From Orbilia blumenaviensis (taxonomy: Eukaryota; Ascomycota; Orbiliomycetes; Orbiliales; Orbiliaceae): 64,000 nucleotides of DNA. The notes under the pieces were generated by a model. That model ran no database searches. It had not been told where the DNA came from and was given only the letters and a program-made list of their open reading frames with translations. This document shows, one piece after another, positions 35,550 to 48,366 of the stretch. The number at the start of each line of letters is the position of its first letter. The stretch's first letter is position 1. The translations under genes were made by a program, and so were the position numbers. The stretch covers positions 2,604,001 to 2,668,000 of the forward strand of contig JAVHNS010000004.1 of NCBI GenBank assembly GCA_036872755.1, read 5' to 3'.

Positions 35550-36968
35550 ATGGATAGCTTCAAATCCCACTCAATACCCTTTCAATCACCGATCTTCACA
35601 CTAGCGGCCCATCCTTCGGAGCCGTTATTTACAGCTGGGCTCTTGTCAGGCCACGTATACACCTATACATGGCCCAAAGAAGCCCCATCAGACGATGAAG
35701 ACGAAGCAGAGGATGGCCTTCCTGGTGGTTACAAAGTCGCATGGAAAACTCGGCGCCACAAAGGCAGCTGTCGTAGCGCAGCGTATAGCAACGATGGTCA
35801 AGGTATGCCCGATGCGCGCACCCCGCTCTGTCCTTGATCGCAGCTTCTGACACGCTTCGTCAATGCCGCCAGGAATCAGAGTCTTGAAGTGTTGTATTAA
35901 CGTATAACCTAAATAGTCCTCTACACCGTTGGCACCGACTCTCTCATAAAATGCGCTTCTACCAGCACAGGACAAGTCATCGCAAAGGCTTTACTCCCTT
36001 CATCAAGCTCGTCGGACTCGCCAACCCACATCCACCCGTTAAACCCTCACCACTTACTCTTGGGTACTGATTCCGGTACAATTCATCTCTATGATACTCG
36101 AAGTTCCCTGCCTGCAAAACCGGCTACAACATGGGAATCCATCCATGATGACTACATATCCTCCATATCAGCGCTTCCACCGACTGCCGAGAGTACTTCA
36201 AATATGCCAAAACAATTCGTCGCTACTGGCGATTCTACGTTATCCTATCTCGACGTTCGTAAAGGTCTCATTCAAAAGTCAGATGATCAGGAAAACGAAA
36301 CATTGACATCATGTATCGTTTCCGGGGTTGGAAAAGGTGGGCGGTCTACCCGTGCATATGTGGGAATGGGCGATGGTATCGTCCACGCTTTTGAACGCGG
36401 AGTTTGGGGCGATATGTGCGAGCGAATTAAGATCGGGGGGAAGGGAGATGATGTCGATTGTATCGAAGAATACATACAAGAAGGGGATTCGGAAGTTACG
36501 AAGGGCAGGTGCATTGTTGCTGGATGTGGCGATGGTACTGTCAAAGTTGTAAGGTTAGGTGGGAACAGAGTTGTCAGGGTCTTTGAGCACGGAATTGGAG
36601 AGGAAGTAGAAGAAGAGGGGGTTACAGCGATCAAATTTGATTGCGATGGGGCAATGATGACCGCAGGTGGGAGTGTGGTTAAAATCTGGTATCAAGATTT
36701 CGGGGGTGCGAAAGACGATGAAGAAGAGGGCGGCAGCGAAAAGAAGACAGAATCGGATGACAGTGATAATGACTCCGACAATGACTCTAGTGACTCTGAC
36801 GACTCTGACAAACCCCCTCCGAAATCGAAAGCAAGGAAACTGGATCCGGACTCTGACGATAGTGATGAACCCAGCGGCTCGAAGAGTAGTCAGCGTCGGA
36901 GGAAAAAGCGAAAAAATAAGCATCAGGGAGGTGGCCCTAAAAAGTCTCTATTCAGTGGACTTGATTAA
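35550..36968 (+). CDS. jip5: WD-repeat protein Jip5 (WDR55 family)
   Basis: Nucleolar WD40 protein of 434 residues implicated in ribosome biogenesis. Exons are 35550-35802 and 35917-36968 (114-bp intron with GTATGC donor and AACCTAAATAG acceptor). The start MDSFKSHSIPFQSPIFTLAA leads into the first WD blade (HPSEPLFTAGLLSGHVYTYT). Later blades include LYTVGTDSLIKCA, HLLLGTDSGTIHLYDTR, AYVGMGDGIVHAFERG and CIVAGCGDGTVKVVRLG. The C-terminus has a long acidic Ser/Asp tract (about residues 335-395) and a lysine-rich end, RRRKKRKNKH, which fits nucleolar targeting. The ATG at 35550 has context GAAAATGG. The intron acceptor restores the reading frame exactly. Confidence 0.92.
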
Positions 36969-38245
36969 TTAAGCCAGTCCTCCAGCGGGTCAAGGCGAAG
37001 AAGTTCTACTACTAGATACAAAATGTAAGATATAATATAAGTGTACGATAATATGCGACCTCCCAGTGGTGATCTAGTCGCACTGCAGCGCACTTCAATG
37101 TTTGCTTGAAGAAAATTGGGCGCTAGATTTACTAATGATCCGTCATACCGACCCTATTGTCCCGACGATTCCACCCTCGCTACTTCCTACATATTTTTGA
37201 ATTCGTTATAGAAATACTATGCTAGAAAAGTGCAGCTTTGCAATACCGTCATCGTACGAAATACAGAAAGCCTAGCCTTACTGAGCAGAATTGGGAGGGT
37301 TTGGCAGAAATTTTACAGCACCACCAGAATCTATCTCATTGAAGTCTTTGTAGGCAAGAAAGCCGTAGATACTTAAATTACTAGGTACCTACCATATCTC
37401 GATGGGGATCTGGTGCAACGTTCCACCCGGCAGCACGGACGCGGACATTGCTGAATTGTTACACTGCATTCATGTCAGTAATTAACTCGCACTCAAACAT
37501 TGGGGCTGGATTCACTGGACCTTTCGATTGATATTGGAAACTTGCCGCATCTGAATGGTATTCCCTGTATGCGTATGCCGGACCCTGCATGGTACACACA
37601 TCTAAGTCTAGAACTACCTGGTCACACTTCCCATAACGTCGATGTTGGAATAACTGGCACAAAGTACCAAAAGCATGACAAATAAGTTTGATTAGAACAG
37701 TTAACGTCAGTTGTTGGAGACGTATTAGATTTAGATAATTGTTCAAGTAGATAGAGAGCTGTGCACGCCGCTATTAAATACCAAGCGGTTCGATCAAGAT
37801 CATATCTAACTATCGATATATCAGTTGAAACGTTTGTAATATAGCTGCTTGAAAGCAATTTAAGAGACTTAATAACTAGAATTCATCCGCGTCACATATG
37901 ATGCCTTACGATCAGGAACCAGAAATGCGCCAATGCGAAGAAGATTCCATCCAGAATTGTGCCAGTCTCTGTCCGGGCTTCTGCACAACCCCACTGACCG
38001 CAGAGGCAAGATATGCACCTAAGCTGATTGAAATGCTTGTCTTGTAAACCAGCCGCTCGAACTGCAGATACAATCAATATGCCTACGCCTTCTAGGCCTC
38101 TATCCTGACGTAAGGGTAGTGCGACTAGGACATCAAATCTTTGATACTCGCCGCTCATGCGCACACCGAGTCCGAACCTCGGGAGCCCGCCTATGTCTTT
38201 TCGATACCGCGAATAGTGCTCCTGCTGCCCCATTTTCGATAAGCC
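36969..38245. other. Intergenic region downstream of jip5
   Basis: About 1.3 kb. Frames of 60-124 codons on both strands are mutually antisense and unrecognised. One AGGTACCTACC word sits near 37383. Nothing else is supported. Confidence 0.45.
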
Positions 38246-38717
38246 ATGTCCGTCACCCATCGCCATCTATCGCTTCCTCATTCTCTGGATCGTGGACACC
38301 AAGAAACTTCTGTAACTTCTATAACCTCAACATTCGAAACAAAACTGACAAACGTGACCGTTCTCGCGGATACTTCACCAATTTTGTTTCTTTAATCACC
38401 TCACCTTTAACACTTTCATCTACTTCTCGCACTATCTTAATTTGCAGTGATGCTCCCGACTTTTACGAGCCGGAAACATCGCCTCCAGTTTTGAAAGTCC
38501 AAGAGATGCCATCTGCCGACGCCGTGATTCGTTTCGATGCATATGAGTACTGTGTTGGATGTATCTCATAGCCCCGATAAGGTAATGAACCAACGACCAC
38601 CAACAATTCTTGCAGACGTTAAATGCTCCGAAAGAATCTTTGCGAGGTGGGATTGCAAGTGCAGATGAAATGCGTGCAAATCGGTTCGTTGCGATGCGAC
38701 AGTGGGAGGAGGCTTGA
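38246..38717 (+). CDS. Candidate small three-exon gene (weak)
   Basis: A tentative 115-residue protein. Exons would be 38246-38385, 38448-38553 and 38616-38717, with two 62-bp introns. What speaks for it is protein-like sequence in the later exons: DAPDFYEPETSPPVLKVQE, MPSADAVIRFDAYEY and a charged C-terminus (GGIASADEMRANRFVAM, RQWEEA) that stops cleanly at TGA, and acceptors TTTGCAG and CTTGCAG at both places. What speaks against it is the donors, GTTTCT and GTTGGA, which are poor, and an N-terminus that resembles nothing known. It ends 115 bp before the convergent dph2 gene. I do not assign a function; the first exon in particular may be wrong. Confidence 0.35.
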
Positions 38718-38832
38718 GGGAAAATGAAGAGGAAAATAGAAGGGCGAGGGTGAAGCGGGTGACATATCAAGACGAATAGATGGTAAACAGTGGGTAGCGT
38801 TCTTTATGGGCAAGATAAAGTCGGCTTGAAAA

Positions 38833-40572
38833 TTAGGATCTCTTCTCTCCTTCGTGGACGTTATAGCCTCGTGCCACTCCTTTCCTTCCTTCTTCGACCA
38901 CAGCCCCCTCATCCCCTCTCCAAACCTCGTTCCCGTTCTGATCATATTCTACCTCAGCAAAATCACTACCAAGTCCCTTCCATCCCTTTTTCTGTTGTAG
39001 ATATTCCGCTGCCGGTGATATCTGGTTATTAATCAAGACCGTCAAGCTTTTGTCGTTCTGTGTAGTTGTAAGAGCCGTGCTGCTGCCACCATTTGTACTA
39101 GAGTCCTCAACAAGGCTTGTTCTCATGGCCTTCATTGGCTTCGCAGTAGAGATATAACGTCCGGTCCTGAGATCAAACACTGGCTCTTCACTTTCTTCGT
39201 CGCTATCGCCCATCTCATTTTCGTCCCCTTTCTCGGCCTGCAAAGCTTGGTAGTCCTCTACTTTCGACCTAAAAGCTTCCCAATCTCCTCTCCATCCATC
39301 GACGCCCACTCCCTCCCCGCCGTCTAAAGCAGCCGTAACCTCCCAGGGTGTCACTACGACTCTCCACATTTCACGCCTCTCGTCAACGACAGCTGATTCC
39401 CAGCATCCCACAACGATCCATACCTCAACCTCTGCGAAGTTTGCGAGCTTTGCGGCATTGAGTTTCCCAACCGTGACGAGATAACTCTTTTTATAGTGTT
39501 TTGCGAGAAGGGTCTGTAATGTTTTTATAGTGGAGAGATAGTTGTTTGACGATAGAGTATTTATGAGAATGCCGAAGATGCCGGATGCTCGGATATGTGA
39601 TAAAAGGGCATAACGGCGGAGTAGAAGCCGATTGGACGCACTTGAAGATGTCGTATTCGTACTTGGGTCAAATATTTGTAAGGACGTCGAGGAAGTTAAT
39701 GCCGATAATGTAAGGATTAAGGATGTCAGAGGCTGGTCGATATGAAAAATATGGTAGTTGGAGATGACGTCCGTGGAGGGACATGTTCGATTCGGTATTG
39801 GAGATGATGGATTATGGATTACTGAAGTGGCGAAGAGGGACGTATAACCTTCGCCTTTGAGGGATTCATGGATATTCGGAATATGCGATGAGTAAGGAAG
39901 AGAAGATGTAATCGCTACCGGAGTAGATTTATCAGGGAATGTTGAAATAAAGGACGCTATGAGGGCCTGGATATCAAGTGGGAGTGTCGTGAATATGTGA
40001 ATAACAGGTAGGCGACTCGTTCTGTATGGCCTCTGTTAGCAAGATAGCTAAAGGCCTTTGCAATCGCCCTCAGCGCCTGGGTTCAAGGCTAAGCTATTAT
40101 AAGATCCTAAGGTCTTTTGTCTTAGGACGGGAGAAGGATATACATACGGCGAAAGGCAGGCCCGGCCATAATGCACAATGCAATCAGCATTCGCATGTTC
40201 AGCAGCGACCTCGTCGACACAGCATGACCCATATGATGTATCAGCTAGAATATACACCTTCCTCTCCGCCTTCCCATCGCTGATTTGTAAACCGTCAATG
40301 CCGTCTTCAACAGTTATAGGTTTCCGGCCCTTTTTAAATCCATCCTGTAAGGCCTTTTCGACCTGTGTACTATCCCGAAGTAGGTCATCCGGGAACTGTA
40401 ATGTTATCCGAGAGTAGCCATTTGATAAGATCCAATCAACGGTTCGGTCAATTTCGTAGACTGTGCGAATTTCGTCCGGAGAGAGAGTCGTGTATTCCAC
40501 TTGAACGGCGGCAGGCTCATATTCTGGATTCGTTGAAAGTACTGGCGCAGTGGTTAATTCTGGCTGCGTCAT
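38833..40572 (-). CDS. dph2: Diphthamide biosynthesis protein Dph2
   Basis: Partner of Dph1 in the iron-sulphur enzyme that starts diphthamide synthesis by transferring the 3-amino-3-carboxypropyl group of SAM to a histidine of elongation factor 2 in the cytosol. Product 537 residues. Exons are 40572-40148 and 40021-38833 (126-bp intron, GTATGT donor, CATACAG acceptor). Family motifs are RITLQFPDDLLRDS, YILADTSYGSCCVDEVAAEH, the cysteine-containing VHYGRACLSP split by the intron and followed by TSRLPVIHIFTTLP, and VGKLNAAKLANFAEVEVWIV with the nearby GCWES. The ATG at 40572 is used; a GTG five codons earlier is in frame but unlikely. The tail has an acidic segment (DENEMGDSDEESEE). Confidence 0.95.
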
Positions 40573-41101
40573 TTCGAATTCAAACACAGTCCAGCGGTAT
40601 CCGAATCTTTGCTGTTATGCCACCGATATCCACGTCGATGGCCCTGCTTTTCGTGCTCCAGATGTCGAAAGCTTTAAGTGGTGTAGAATTTGAAGGTTGG
40701 GTTTTGGCGGGGCAGTTTGTTAATCAATGGTGGTTTGGCGGGGCAAAATTGCATTGCAGGTGTGTTTGATACCACCTGCCTAACCTACGCAGGCCTAGTT
40801 ATCTTATTTCTAAGCAAATTCTCCGACTGGCCAAATCCAGTGACCTCACACCGCACATCGCGGTATCAGCCGCCATCGAGCAAAGCGTCAAGAAAACACA
40901 ATTGGAGTACTTAAGTACTACTTATTTAAACATCTATTAGCTATTGTACAGTCGCTGACCTATGCCAAAGAATAACAATAAAACGATATGGCGCCCCTAA
41001 CACCCCCCATGAATGCACATGAACTCCAAGACCGATTCATCATCAACCAAAAAATAAAGACCCATTTATAAAAGCCCAGCAAGTTGTTTTTCAGCGCATC
41101 T
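40573..41101. other. Intergenic region between dph2 and ess2
   Basis: About 530 bp with no coding support. It contains a direct repeat of TGGTTTGGCGGGGC / TTTTGGCGGGGC around 40700-40745, in the upstream region of dph2. The remainder is the 3' flank of ess2. Confidence 0.5.
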
Positions 41102-42591
41102 CTATTTCCTTTTGATTAACGGGGTCGCCTCCGCCTTCCGATCTGCTCTCGGGGTCGGAGTCCACCTATATCTCATATCAGTCTTCTCCTTCCCCGTGCC
41201 ACCGAAAACACTCTCACTCCTTCCGGTTCCAATCTTCCCTAACAACCCCTTGGCAGCCGGAGTCATGTTCCCCAAAGTTCTTAGTCTCCTTGCAGTCCCC
41301 ACCGGTGTTCCTGCTATGCTCGCCCCAGGTGTTCCAGGGACCACCATCTTTGCAGAAGCACGTTTTGATTTGGCAACCTTGTCCACCATTCTGTGCAATG
41401 TTCTTTCCCTCCGCGGTTGTTCATTGATCTTGAAGGGCGACGGCGAAGCCTCAACGCTTGGGAGCAGGTCATCGACTGTCCCCCATGTCATTGGTGGCAG
41501 CCCTAGCTCGGACGGCGACGGTGATGGGGCGTCATCGACGAACGAATACCCATTAACCCTCGGTGTCGCACCTATCCCGGAAACGGAGGCATCGGAGGCT
41601 GAATATCGTGGCCTCCCTGCTATCGCATCTCTGATTGCGGATACAGATGGCGAAGGTGGAATCGCATTGACTTCCCTAGGTGCCGGCATCCTCGTATTCG
41701 CATGGGAAATACCCTTCGGTGCTGCCCTCGACTCCGTATTTGTCGCCGGGTTGAGATCAGGATCCAACATTTCGTCGTCCAAATTCGCAGGCGTGAACAT
41801 CAAGCCGTTTCTCGGGTTAACCTTCCAAGTTTCTGGCATCGCAGGTTTGTCGTCTTGATACTCTAGCAACTTCGCCTTGTCCACACCATCCTTTTCCTCT
41901 TTTTCTTTTAATAGTTTTTGTCGCTCTTTCTCTGCGATGACTGAAGGCTTTGAGATCTTATTCCCCCGCCAGAGCCACCCGTACTCATCACGTCGCTTCT
42001 GATTTTGATCGTCAAGAAGGTCGTTAAAGCTAGCGTTGTCTTCGGAAGTGTATTTCGACTGAAAGTTATCCAACGATAACTTGTCCTCGTAGTTCTTCTT
42101 CATTGGGTTCGAACTTGCGGTCCCAACACTGATATCGTCGCGTGCGCTCATAGGTGTATCGAATCCGCGGGCCGAAGGTGTCGCATCGAGAGCTGCTGAT
42201 CGTAAGGACGGTGTGCTATGTCGGTTTCTGACCCGAGATCCTGTCATGACTTCGGAGAGCTTTCGTCCAGCGGAGGCGATCCATTCCCTATCTTTGGAGG
42301 CGAGGGCGTCGAGGTATTCTTCTTGGTGTTTTGCTTCGGTGAGGCCGGGGAAGAAGTCGCGGGCTATGATGTCAGACTAGTAATAGGATAGTTACATTTA
42401 GCATATGCGCGTATATTACAAAAGGAGCGCCCACGGTGAAAAGTACATACTATGGCAGTTGTATAGCTGTCTTCGTCGAGGACTTTTGGTGGACGTTTGA
42501 TGCGCTTTGCGGGCGGTGGCGGCATGAGTTCTGTGTCTGTTGACCGACGGATGAGCGCCTGGCTCTGGGCGGTAGAAGAGTAGTCAGCCAT
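41102..42591 (-). CDS. Splicing-associated nuclear protein ESS2 (DGCR14/Bis1 family)
   Basis: Nuclear protein of 471 residues of the Es2/DGCR14 family, found in catalytic (C) complex spliceosomes in animals; the fission yeast relative is Bis1. Exons are 42591-42451 and 42376-41102 (74-bp intron, GTATGT donor, CTAG acceptor). Diagnostic segments are VLDEDSYTTAI joined across the intron to SDIIARDFFPGLTEAKHQEE, YLDALASKDREWI, SLDNFQSKYTSEDNASFNDL, and later YGWLWRGNKI and NGLMFTPANL. Ser/Pro-rich low-complexity stretches and Thr-Pro sites (TPSAR, GTPGAS, WTPTPR) could be phosphorylation targets. The ATG at 42591 is the natural start of the frame. Confidence 0.92.
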
Positions 42592-43334
42592 GGCGATTTA
42601 CGTCCCAGTTCTAGGGGGGCTTCTGTCGCGATGTCAAGTCGAAGTCGGATTGCAATTACGCCCCGGGGGGGTTGGTGATGAGGATGAAGCAGAAAGTTGG
42701 ACACAGATGCGGCCTGTTAGCAGCAAGTGGATGAGTCGCACAAGCCAAACCAAAGCCGTTTTATTAAGTCAAGTCAAGCCTCGTCTCGAAAAACCGCACT
42801 CAACGCAACTTCTCTTCCCCAAATTTAAAGGGAACCACAGTTCCACTCCAAATTTTAAAAGCCCCGCAGCCGGCCCTTGATATCTGCACCTCCAAGCAGC
42901 GTGTTCTTAGTGGCGGTGAGGAGGAGGAGGGCAAGTGCGGGTCGGTCGTCTTTCCAGTTATTCTCTCCAAATCATTCATTAACCTTAGCGCATATATGTA
43001 CTAACTACTAGACTATGCCCGGTATAGATTGAGGTATAGCTGCAAGCAAACCGTGGATCAAGATACTACTCATGATGAGGCATGCAAGGGGACTACTGGT
43101 TCGGAATCCGTTCCATCGTATGTATGCCTTTCCCAGTCGCTTCATTATATCGTCGTCGTGAGAGAATCTTCTAATAACATATTTCCGTTATCAATAGTTC
43201 ATTCACATATCCGCAGGGGCCAAGGCGTCCTCAACAACGTCAGATATCTTTCCGAAAGAGTTCCTTCGACAATCTGGGACGACTGCCCCGGCGTCCCACA
43301 TAATCATGCATACCTCGTCAGCCTTCTCGAGACT
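42592..43334. other. Divergent promoter region, ess2 / acyl-CoA synthetase
   Basis: About 740 bp between divergent genes. The 300 codon positions before 43335 remain open in the synthetase frame but contain no ATG in that frame; a non-coding leader or an upstream exon ending near 43204 (CCGCAG acceptor-like) is possible. A run of seven G occurs near 42664. Confidence 0.45.
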
Positions 43335-45500
43335 ATGCAATCTATAAGATATTCTGACTATCCCGCCATAACCGAGCGTTCGGACTACAATGTTAAGAAC
43401 CCCACGACCTATAGCTATCGAAAACTTGGGACGGATATCTTTGCGACAAGGAAACATCTTTTGGCAGTCGAGGAGATTAAGAAGACGCTCGAAGCGCCTG
43501 AAATCACACGCGGATTCAGCATCGGTTTGATTGCAGATCGAAGCTATGAGTTTGTAGGTGGGCTTCCAATTCACCCTTCAGTAATAATACATTGAGGGAC
43601 CGATATATTCTCCAGGGGAAGGGGTCAACCTTTGAAAGATCTTCACCCTTTTTGGATGGCTTTGTAGCTGGGCTTGCCTAGGCAGCCTATATTCTAACCA
43701 TATAATTGATTTAATAAAGATACTAATAACTACTATCAGTCAACCTCCTCAGCATCTTCTCTATTGGTGCTCGCCCGGTCCTCATTTCTAATACCTCCAA
43801 ACCAACGGAGGTTTCCAGTCTAATGGAAACGGCGAAAACCACATTACTTATTACACCATCAAAGTTCCTCCAACAACCTTGGTTGGAAGAGTTCGGAAGA
43901 AATAATTTGAACTGCACCGCCTGGGCGAACGGTGATCTGGAGTCATGGAAAAATGCGAGTCCTTTGAATGAAGATCAGTTCGCCCAAGAATATACATTGG
44001 ACACCTCACTCACCAAGCAAGGCACCCTCCTATTCACATCTGGGACAACTGGAAAACCTGTATGTTTCCGCTCCCCTTTTATATACTTTCCAGCCCGCCC
44101 TCTAACTCGTCTCTGTTCCAGAAAGCCGTCTTCACGGACATATCTTCAATCAGCAGCCAGTGCTCTGGTCTCCGCGATCTCTGGGAATACACCCAAGAAG
44201 ACCGTATCCTCCACGTCCTCCCAAATCACCACATCCACGGCCTCGTCAACTGCGTCTTGACCCCCCTCTCAGCCGGCAGCGCAGTAGAATTTATAACCCA
44301 ACCTTTCAACGCCCATAAAGTCCTCGAACGCATAGCACAGCCACCATCTGTCGACTTCCCCCCAATAACAATGTTCCATGGCGTACCGACAATGTACTCA
44401 TCCTTCATATCAGCTTACGAATCATATCCAGCTCCCAAGCAGGAAGAAATAGCAAAGGGTTTACGCAGCTTACGTGTAGCTATTTGCGGGTCAGCCGCAT
44501 TACCGGTCCCCGTCGCCGAAAAATGGGCAGATATAACCGGTACCATCCCACTAGAACGATACGGCATGACAGAAACCGGCATGGTGCTCTCGAATTCCGT
44601 CGACCCTTCCCTCCGGAAACTGGGCTCAGTCGGCTATCCGATGCCCGGCGTTAACGCACATCTTGTCGACCCGAATGATCGCCTCATAATGGTTCCCAAT
44701 GTCCCTGGAAAGCTCGTGGTCCGATGGCATAAACGTAGTCAGCTATTCCATAAATATTGGAATGATATCAAAGCAACCAATAAGGCTAGAGTAAAACCTG
44801 AGCAAGTCGCTCCTTTTGCGATTGAAAAAATTGAAGATGGGAAAGTAATGATCAAAACCTTGAAACTAAAGCGAAAGTCGGAAATTTCGAGGCAGAAGTT
44901 GAAGGATGATTGGTTCAGGACTGGGGATATGGCTGTTAGAGGAGAGGATGGGGAGTATTATATGTTGGGTCGGGAGAGTGTTGATAGTATGTTCCCTTAT
45001 TTATTTATCCCAAACTTCCTCCTGGAGATAGAAACTAACAGCGGAGGGATGTAGTTATGAAAGTTGCAGGTCACCTAGTCTCGGCTCTCGAGATTGAACG
45101 GGAGATCCTCAGTCTACCCGAAATCGCAGAGGTTGCGGTTGTTGGCGTCAAGTCAGAAGTTTTTGGGAGTATACCGCACGCTATAATAGCATTGAAGCAG
45201 GAATATGCTCAAAAACATGATTCCGAGCCAGAATACAAGAGGGAGCTCGTGAGTAGCTTAAGGTCTAGGATAAGGGAGAAGCTGAGTGAAGAGAAACTGC
45301 CCAGGCGGTGGATTATCACGGATGCGATACCGAGGAATGCTATGGGAAAGGTTAATAAAAAGGAGCTACTAGGGAACAAAGCATTCTTCCCGAAAAGTGA
45401 AGCCGTGGAGAAGAAAAGTGACACAAAAGAAACTGATATACCACTTGTTTTAGACGATACCGAAAAGGTCGAGGAGTCGGTTGGCGATACCAAGAACTAA
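43335..45500 (+). CDS. Acyl-CoA synthetase, ACSF3/malonyl-CoA ligase-like
   Basis: AMP-forming acyl-CoA ligase of 617 residues, closest by motif to the ACSF3/malonyl-CoA synthetase group, which activates malonate or methylmalonate. Exons are 43335-43557, 43740-44059, 44122-44986 and 45055-45500; introns are 182, 62 and 68 bp. Motifs in order: TLLFTSGTTGKP (P-loop), ERYGMTETGMVLSN (A5), WFRTGDMAV (A7), the hinge LGRESVDIMKVAGHLVSALE (A8) formed only with the TGTAG acceptor at 45054, and PRNAMGKVNKKELL with the catalytic Lys (A10). A poorly conserved Lys/Glu tail follows. All core residues for adenylation and thioesterification are visible. The start ATG at 43335 is the first in frame, so a longer N-terminus with a targeting signal is possible. 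Acyl specificity is uncertain. Confidence 0.88.
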
Positions 45501-45830
45501 GATGCCAGCTGGGAGGCCAAAAAATAGACTAGTGATATTTATATCAAATTTACATCATCGAAGATGTCAATTGTACATATTGGTCGTCGTTCTGAACAGT
45601 CGACTCACGAAACGGCAGCTCTAGAAAAAAAACGTATACTTCATACATATGTATTATTCCCACAGAGTATTTATTGTGCTTATTACACCCTGACGCCCTG
45701 ATTGACATGTGCAAAGTACCCCAAAGCTTACATAACCGGTATTACAAGGGGTACCAGCTCCATCACAAATCCAAATATCTATAGTTACCGCTCGCCCAAT
45801 ACTAATCAATTTTGCAAAAGTACAAAGTAC
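45501..45830. other. Short intergenic region between convergent genes
   Basis: 330 bp between the convergent synthetase and alg10 genes. It is AT-rich and includes an 8-A run and polyadenylation-like words. No gene is seen. Confidence 0.5.
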
Positions 45831-47938
45831 TCACCACATAAACCTCTGTACTCCCTCCGTTCCAGCCCAACGAAACTCCCTCTCCAAAAATATCTTTATG
45901 GTAACCGCATGCACGACTAAAAATGCCGCTGCCTCCATATAAACTCTCAAATCCACACCACCAATTCTGTTCCTCCTCCACCAACCCCCTTCCTCGCCCT
46001 TTCCGTCCCCGATCCCAATATGCATTCTCCACATCACCCAGGGCACCACGAAATATCTAAACTCCACAAGAGGCGCAAAAACCAGCGTCCCCGCTGTGGC
46101 GGCAAGGAACGCTAATAAAAATGTGATAGTGTGGGTCGTGTACACCACTGCAGAGCTCTGTGGGTTAATGGCCTTCGCCGCTGGTGGTAGCGCTGGTGGT
46201 TTTATGCCTATCTGGCGGTAGACGAAGAAGCTGGAGAGGAGGTAGAGAGGCACACCGGCGTATTTGGCGTTTGGATGAGACAAGATTGTGCGTCGCCAGA
46301 TATAGAACACATAATGTCGGTTATCAGCCAACATGAACGGGTGCGTGTAGGTGAATTGGTGGACCGCGCCCGCGATCAATAAACCGGATACAATGGTACT
46401 CAGGGCTCTTAATGGAGATCCTAATAGTGATTTAACAGTCGCAACGGTGAGGCTGATTGGATTTGTGACAAATACGAAGGGGGTGCTGAGGATAGTGAAG
46501 ATAGAAAAATAAAGGAGTTGGACTGGATGGAAAGTGCTGACATGATTGGTTTTATCACCGAGAGCAATAGATCCGTTCCAGTAAACGAAAAAACCGAAGA
46601 GGCTGACGACATAGATGTAGGGTTCGATAGCGATAAGAACGGGGGATAGGTTGCTATAGCCGGAAATAGCGATTGACAAGAGCGATTTAAAGTAGTCGGA
46701 GATATCGGAGTACGCGATTGAAGGGTCGTACATTCCACCAAAACCCGCCCGACCCAGAATCGCCGAGAGGGTCAATGGGTGGTGATGCAGGAGAGATGAT
46801 GGAGCCGGCGGGTGGAGACGCTTAAGGATTCGAATGGCAGAGAGTAGGAGGAGAAATATAGTCCAGAGGATATTAGTTTGGCGGAAGAAAAGGGACAGTA
46901 GAGACCACTATTAAGGCCGTTAGCATCTCTTCAAGGTGCAGTGTATCAAGGGTATGCGACTTACGCCAGCACTAGTCCAAGGGGAGTACAACAAATAGCT
47001 ACGGTATGCTAAAAGCACAAATATGGTAGACCAGATATCTGTATAAAACAGATTGTTGAAGAAGTATAGCAATGGAAACAGAGCCACATTCATAGCTGTC
47101 TGTGCCGCGGATGCTTCATAATTCATACGTTCCTCGATGACATCAACCTTTGGCGGAGCATCTTTGGGTCCAACCCCAGGGGGTAGTTCGGTCTTTCTCT
47201 TCGCTTTCTCGACTTCCTTGGGGTCTGCTAATGAGCCACCCGGTCCCGGGCCGGCAACAACCACTACGGGGATTGGCGGCGGGGTGACCTGGTGGTACGG
47301 GGATTGGACATAGAGATAAATCTCGTAGACTAGCCATGGGAGGAAGATTGAACCGCCGATGACATTCAAGAAGCGGAGAGATGCGGTGGAGCAGTGTTCG
47401 AGCGATGCGTGAGTGAAATTGTTCGTGGAGCCTGGCTTCGTTTCCCACCCGGTCGGAGTCGTGGTAAAGGTCGGGATGTTCTGCAGGATGAAACGGTATA
47501 TCGGCAGCACTGTCTGGACAAATCCCACGTATATATATGATAGCAAATACCTAACACCCGAAATCAGGAACAGTAAGAGTTAGAGTCAGAGTCAGAGTTT
47601 AAGGAAGAATGCTCAATCAATCAATCACTTAAAAGATAGTGAAACATACAGTCCTGGGGGAGTGGTGATCTTATCGTCCCAGTCCTTGAAGTGCATCAGA
47701 CAATACCGCTGAGCCTGAGGGATGTGAAAGACTTCATCCTTATCGGCCGCTCGTTAGCAATCATCTCTCAACCGCCAACATAATCAGACTGTCTGCAGAA
47801 CTCATCTTGATGGAGTGAACATACGAGATATGGGTCTGCCACGACCGAGTTGACCTTAATGGCAGTGTAAACGGATATTGATAGTAACAGGGCGACACGG
47901 AAGTACAGCTGAAAGTCGTCTCTCAACAGCGGATCCAT
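45831..47938 (-). CDS. alg10: Dol-P-Glc:Glc2Man9GlcNAc2-PP-Dol alpha-1,2-glucosyltransferase Alg10
   Basis: ER polytopic glucosyltransferase (DIE2/ALG10 family) that adds the third and last glucose to the dolichol-linked oligosaccharide before N-glycan transfer. Product about 621 residues. Exons are 47938-47825, 47738-47650, 47550-46965 and 46907-45831; introns are 86, 99 and 57 bp. The family active-site loop appears across intron 1 as VADPYL then [13 protein letters not shown], followed by [20 protein letters not shown] and, across intron 3, [18 protein letters not shown]. About a dozen hydrophobic helices are visible. A Gly/Pro-rich lumenal or cytosolic insertion ([12 protein letters not shown]) breaks the middle. 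In-frame ATGs at 48022-48031 would add a Thr-rich N-tail; 47938 is preferred because hydrophobic sequence follows at once. Confidence 0.93.
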
Positions 47939-48366
47939 CTTTGGAGTCGTTGTTGTCGTCGTCGTCGCACTCGGGCGGTCTTCCTGGCGGGCGGTTTGTG
48001 AGGTGGGAGGTGACTTTGACATCATTGTCATTGCCGTCGTCGTTGCCTTCGCTGTTGCCGTCGTTGTTCGTTTGCGGGCCCTGTTGAAGGTTATTTGGCC
48101 GAAGCGGGTCAACAGGGTCGAGAATCGCGTGTCCAGGCTAGCTTTTTTTTTGTTTTTCTTTTGTTTTCTATTTTTTTGGTTTCATAAGCAATCAAATCAG
48201 CTTATCAGCCAGTCAATCAACCAACCAACGGGGCGCCAGGTCTGAAGGCCGTAGCCAAGATGAGGCTCTCTGCGGCAATGCAGAATGACAACTGGGTCTC
48301 CACTATAATGGCCAATACCACACTAGCTAAGCTATAGCAACTTCTAGTACAAGGTTCACAGCTATA

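Noticed and set aside
41112..41858. 248-codon plus-strand frame
   Set aside because: Antisense shadow of the ess2 second exon.
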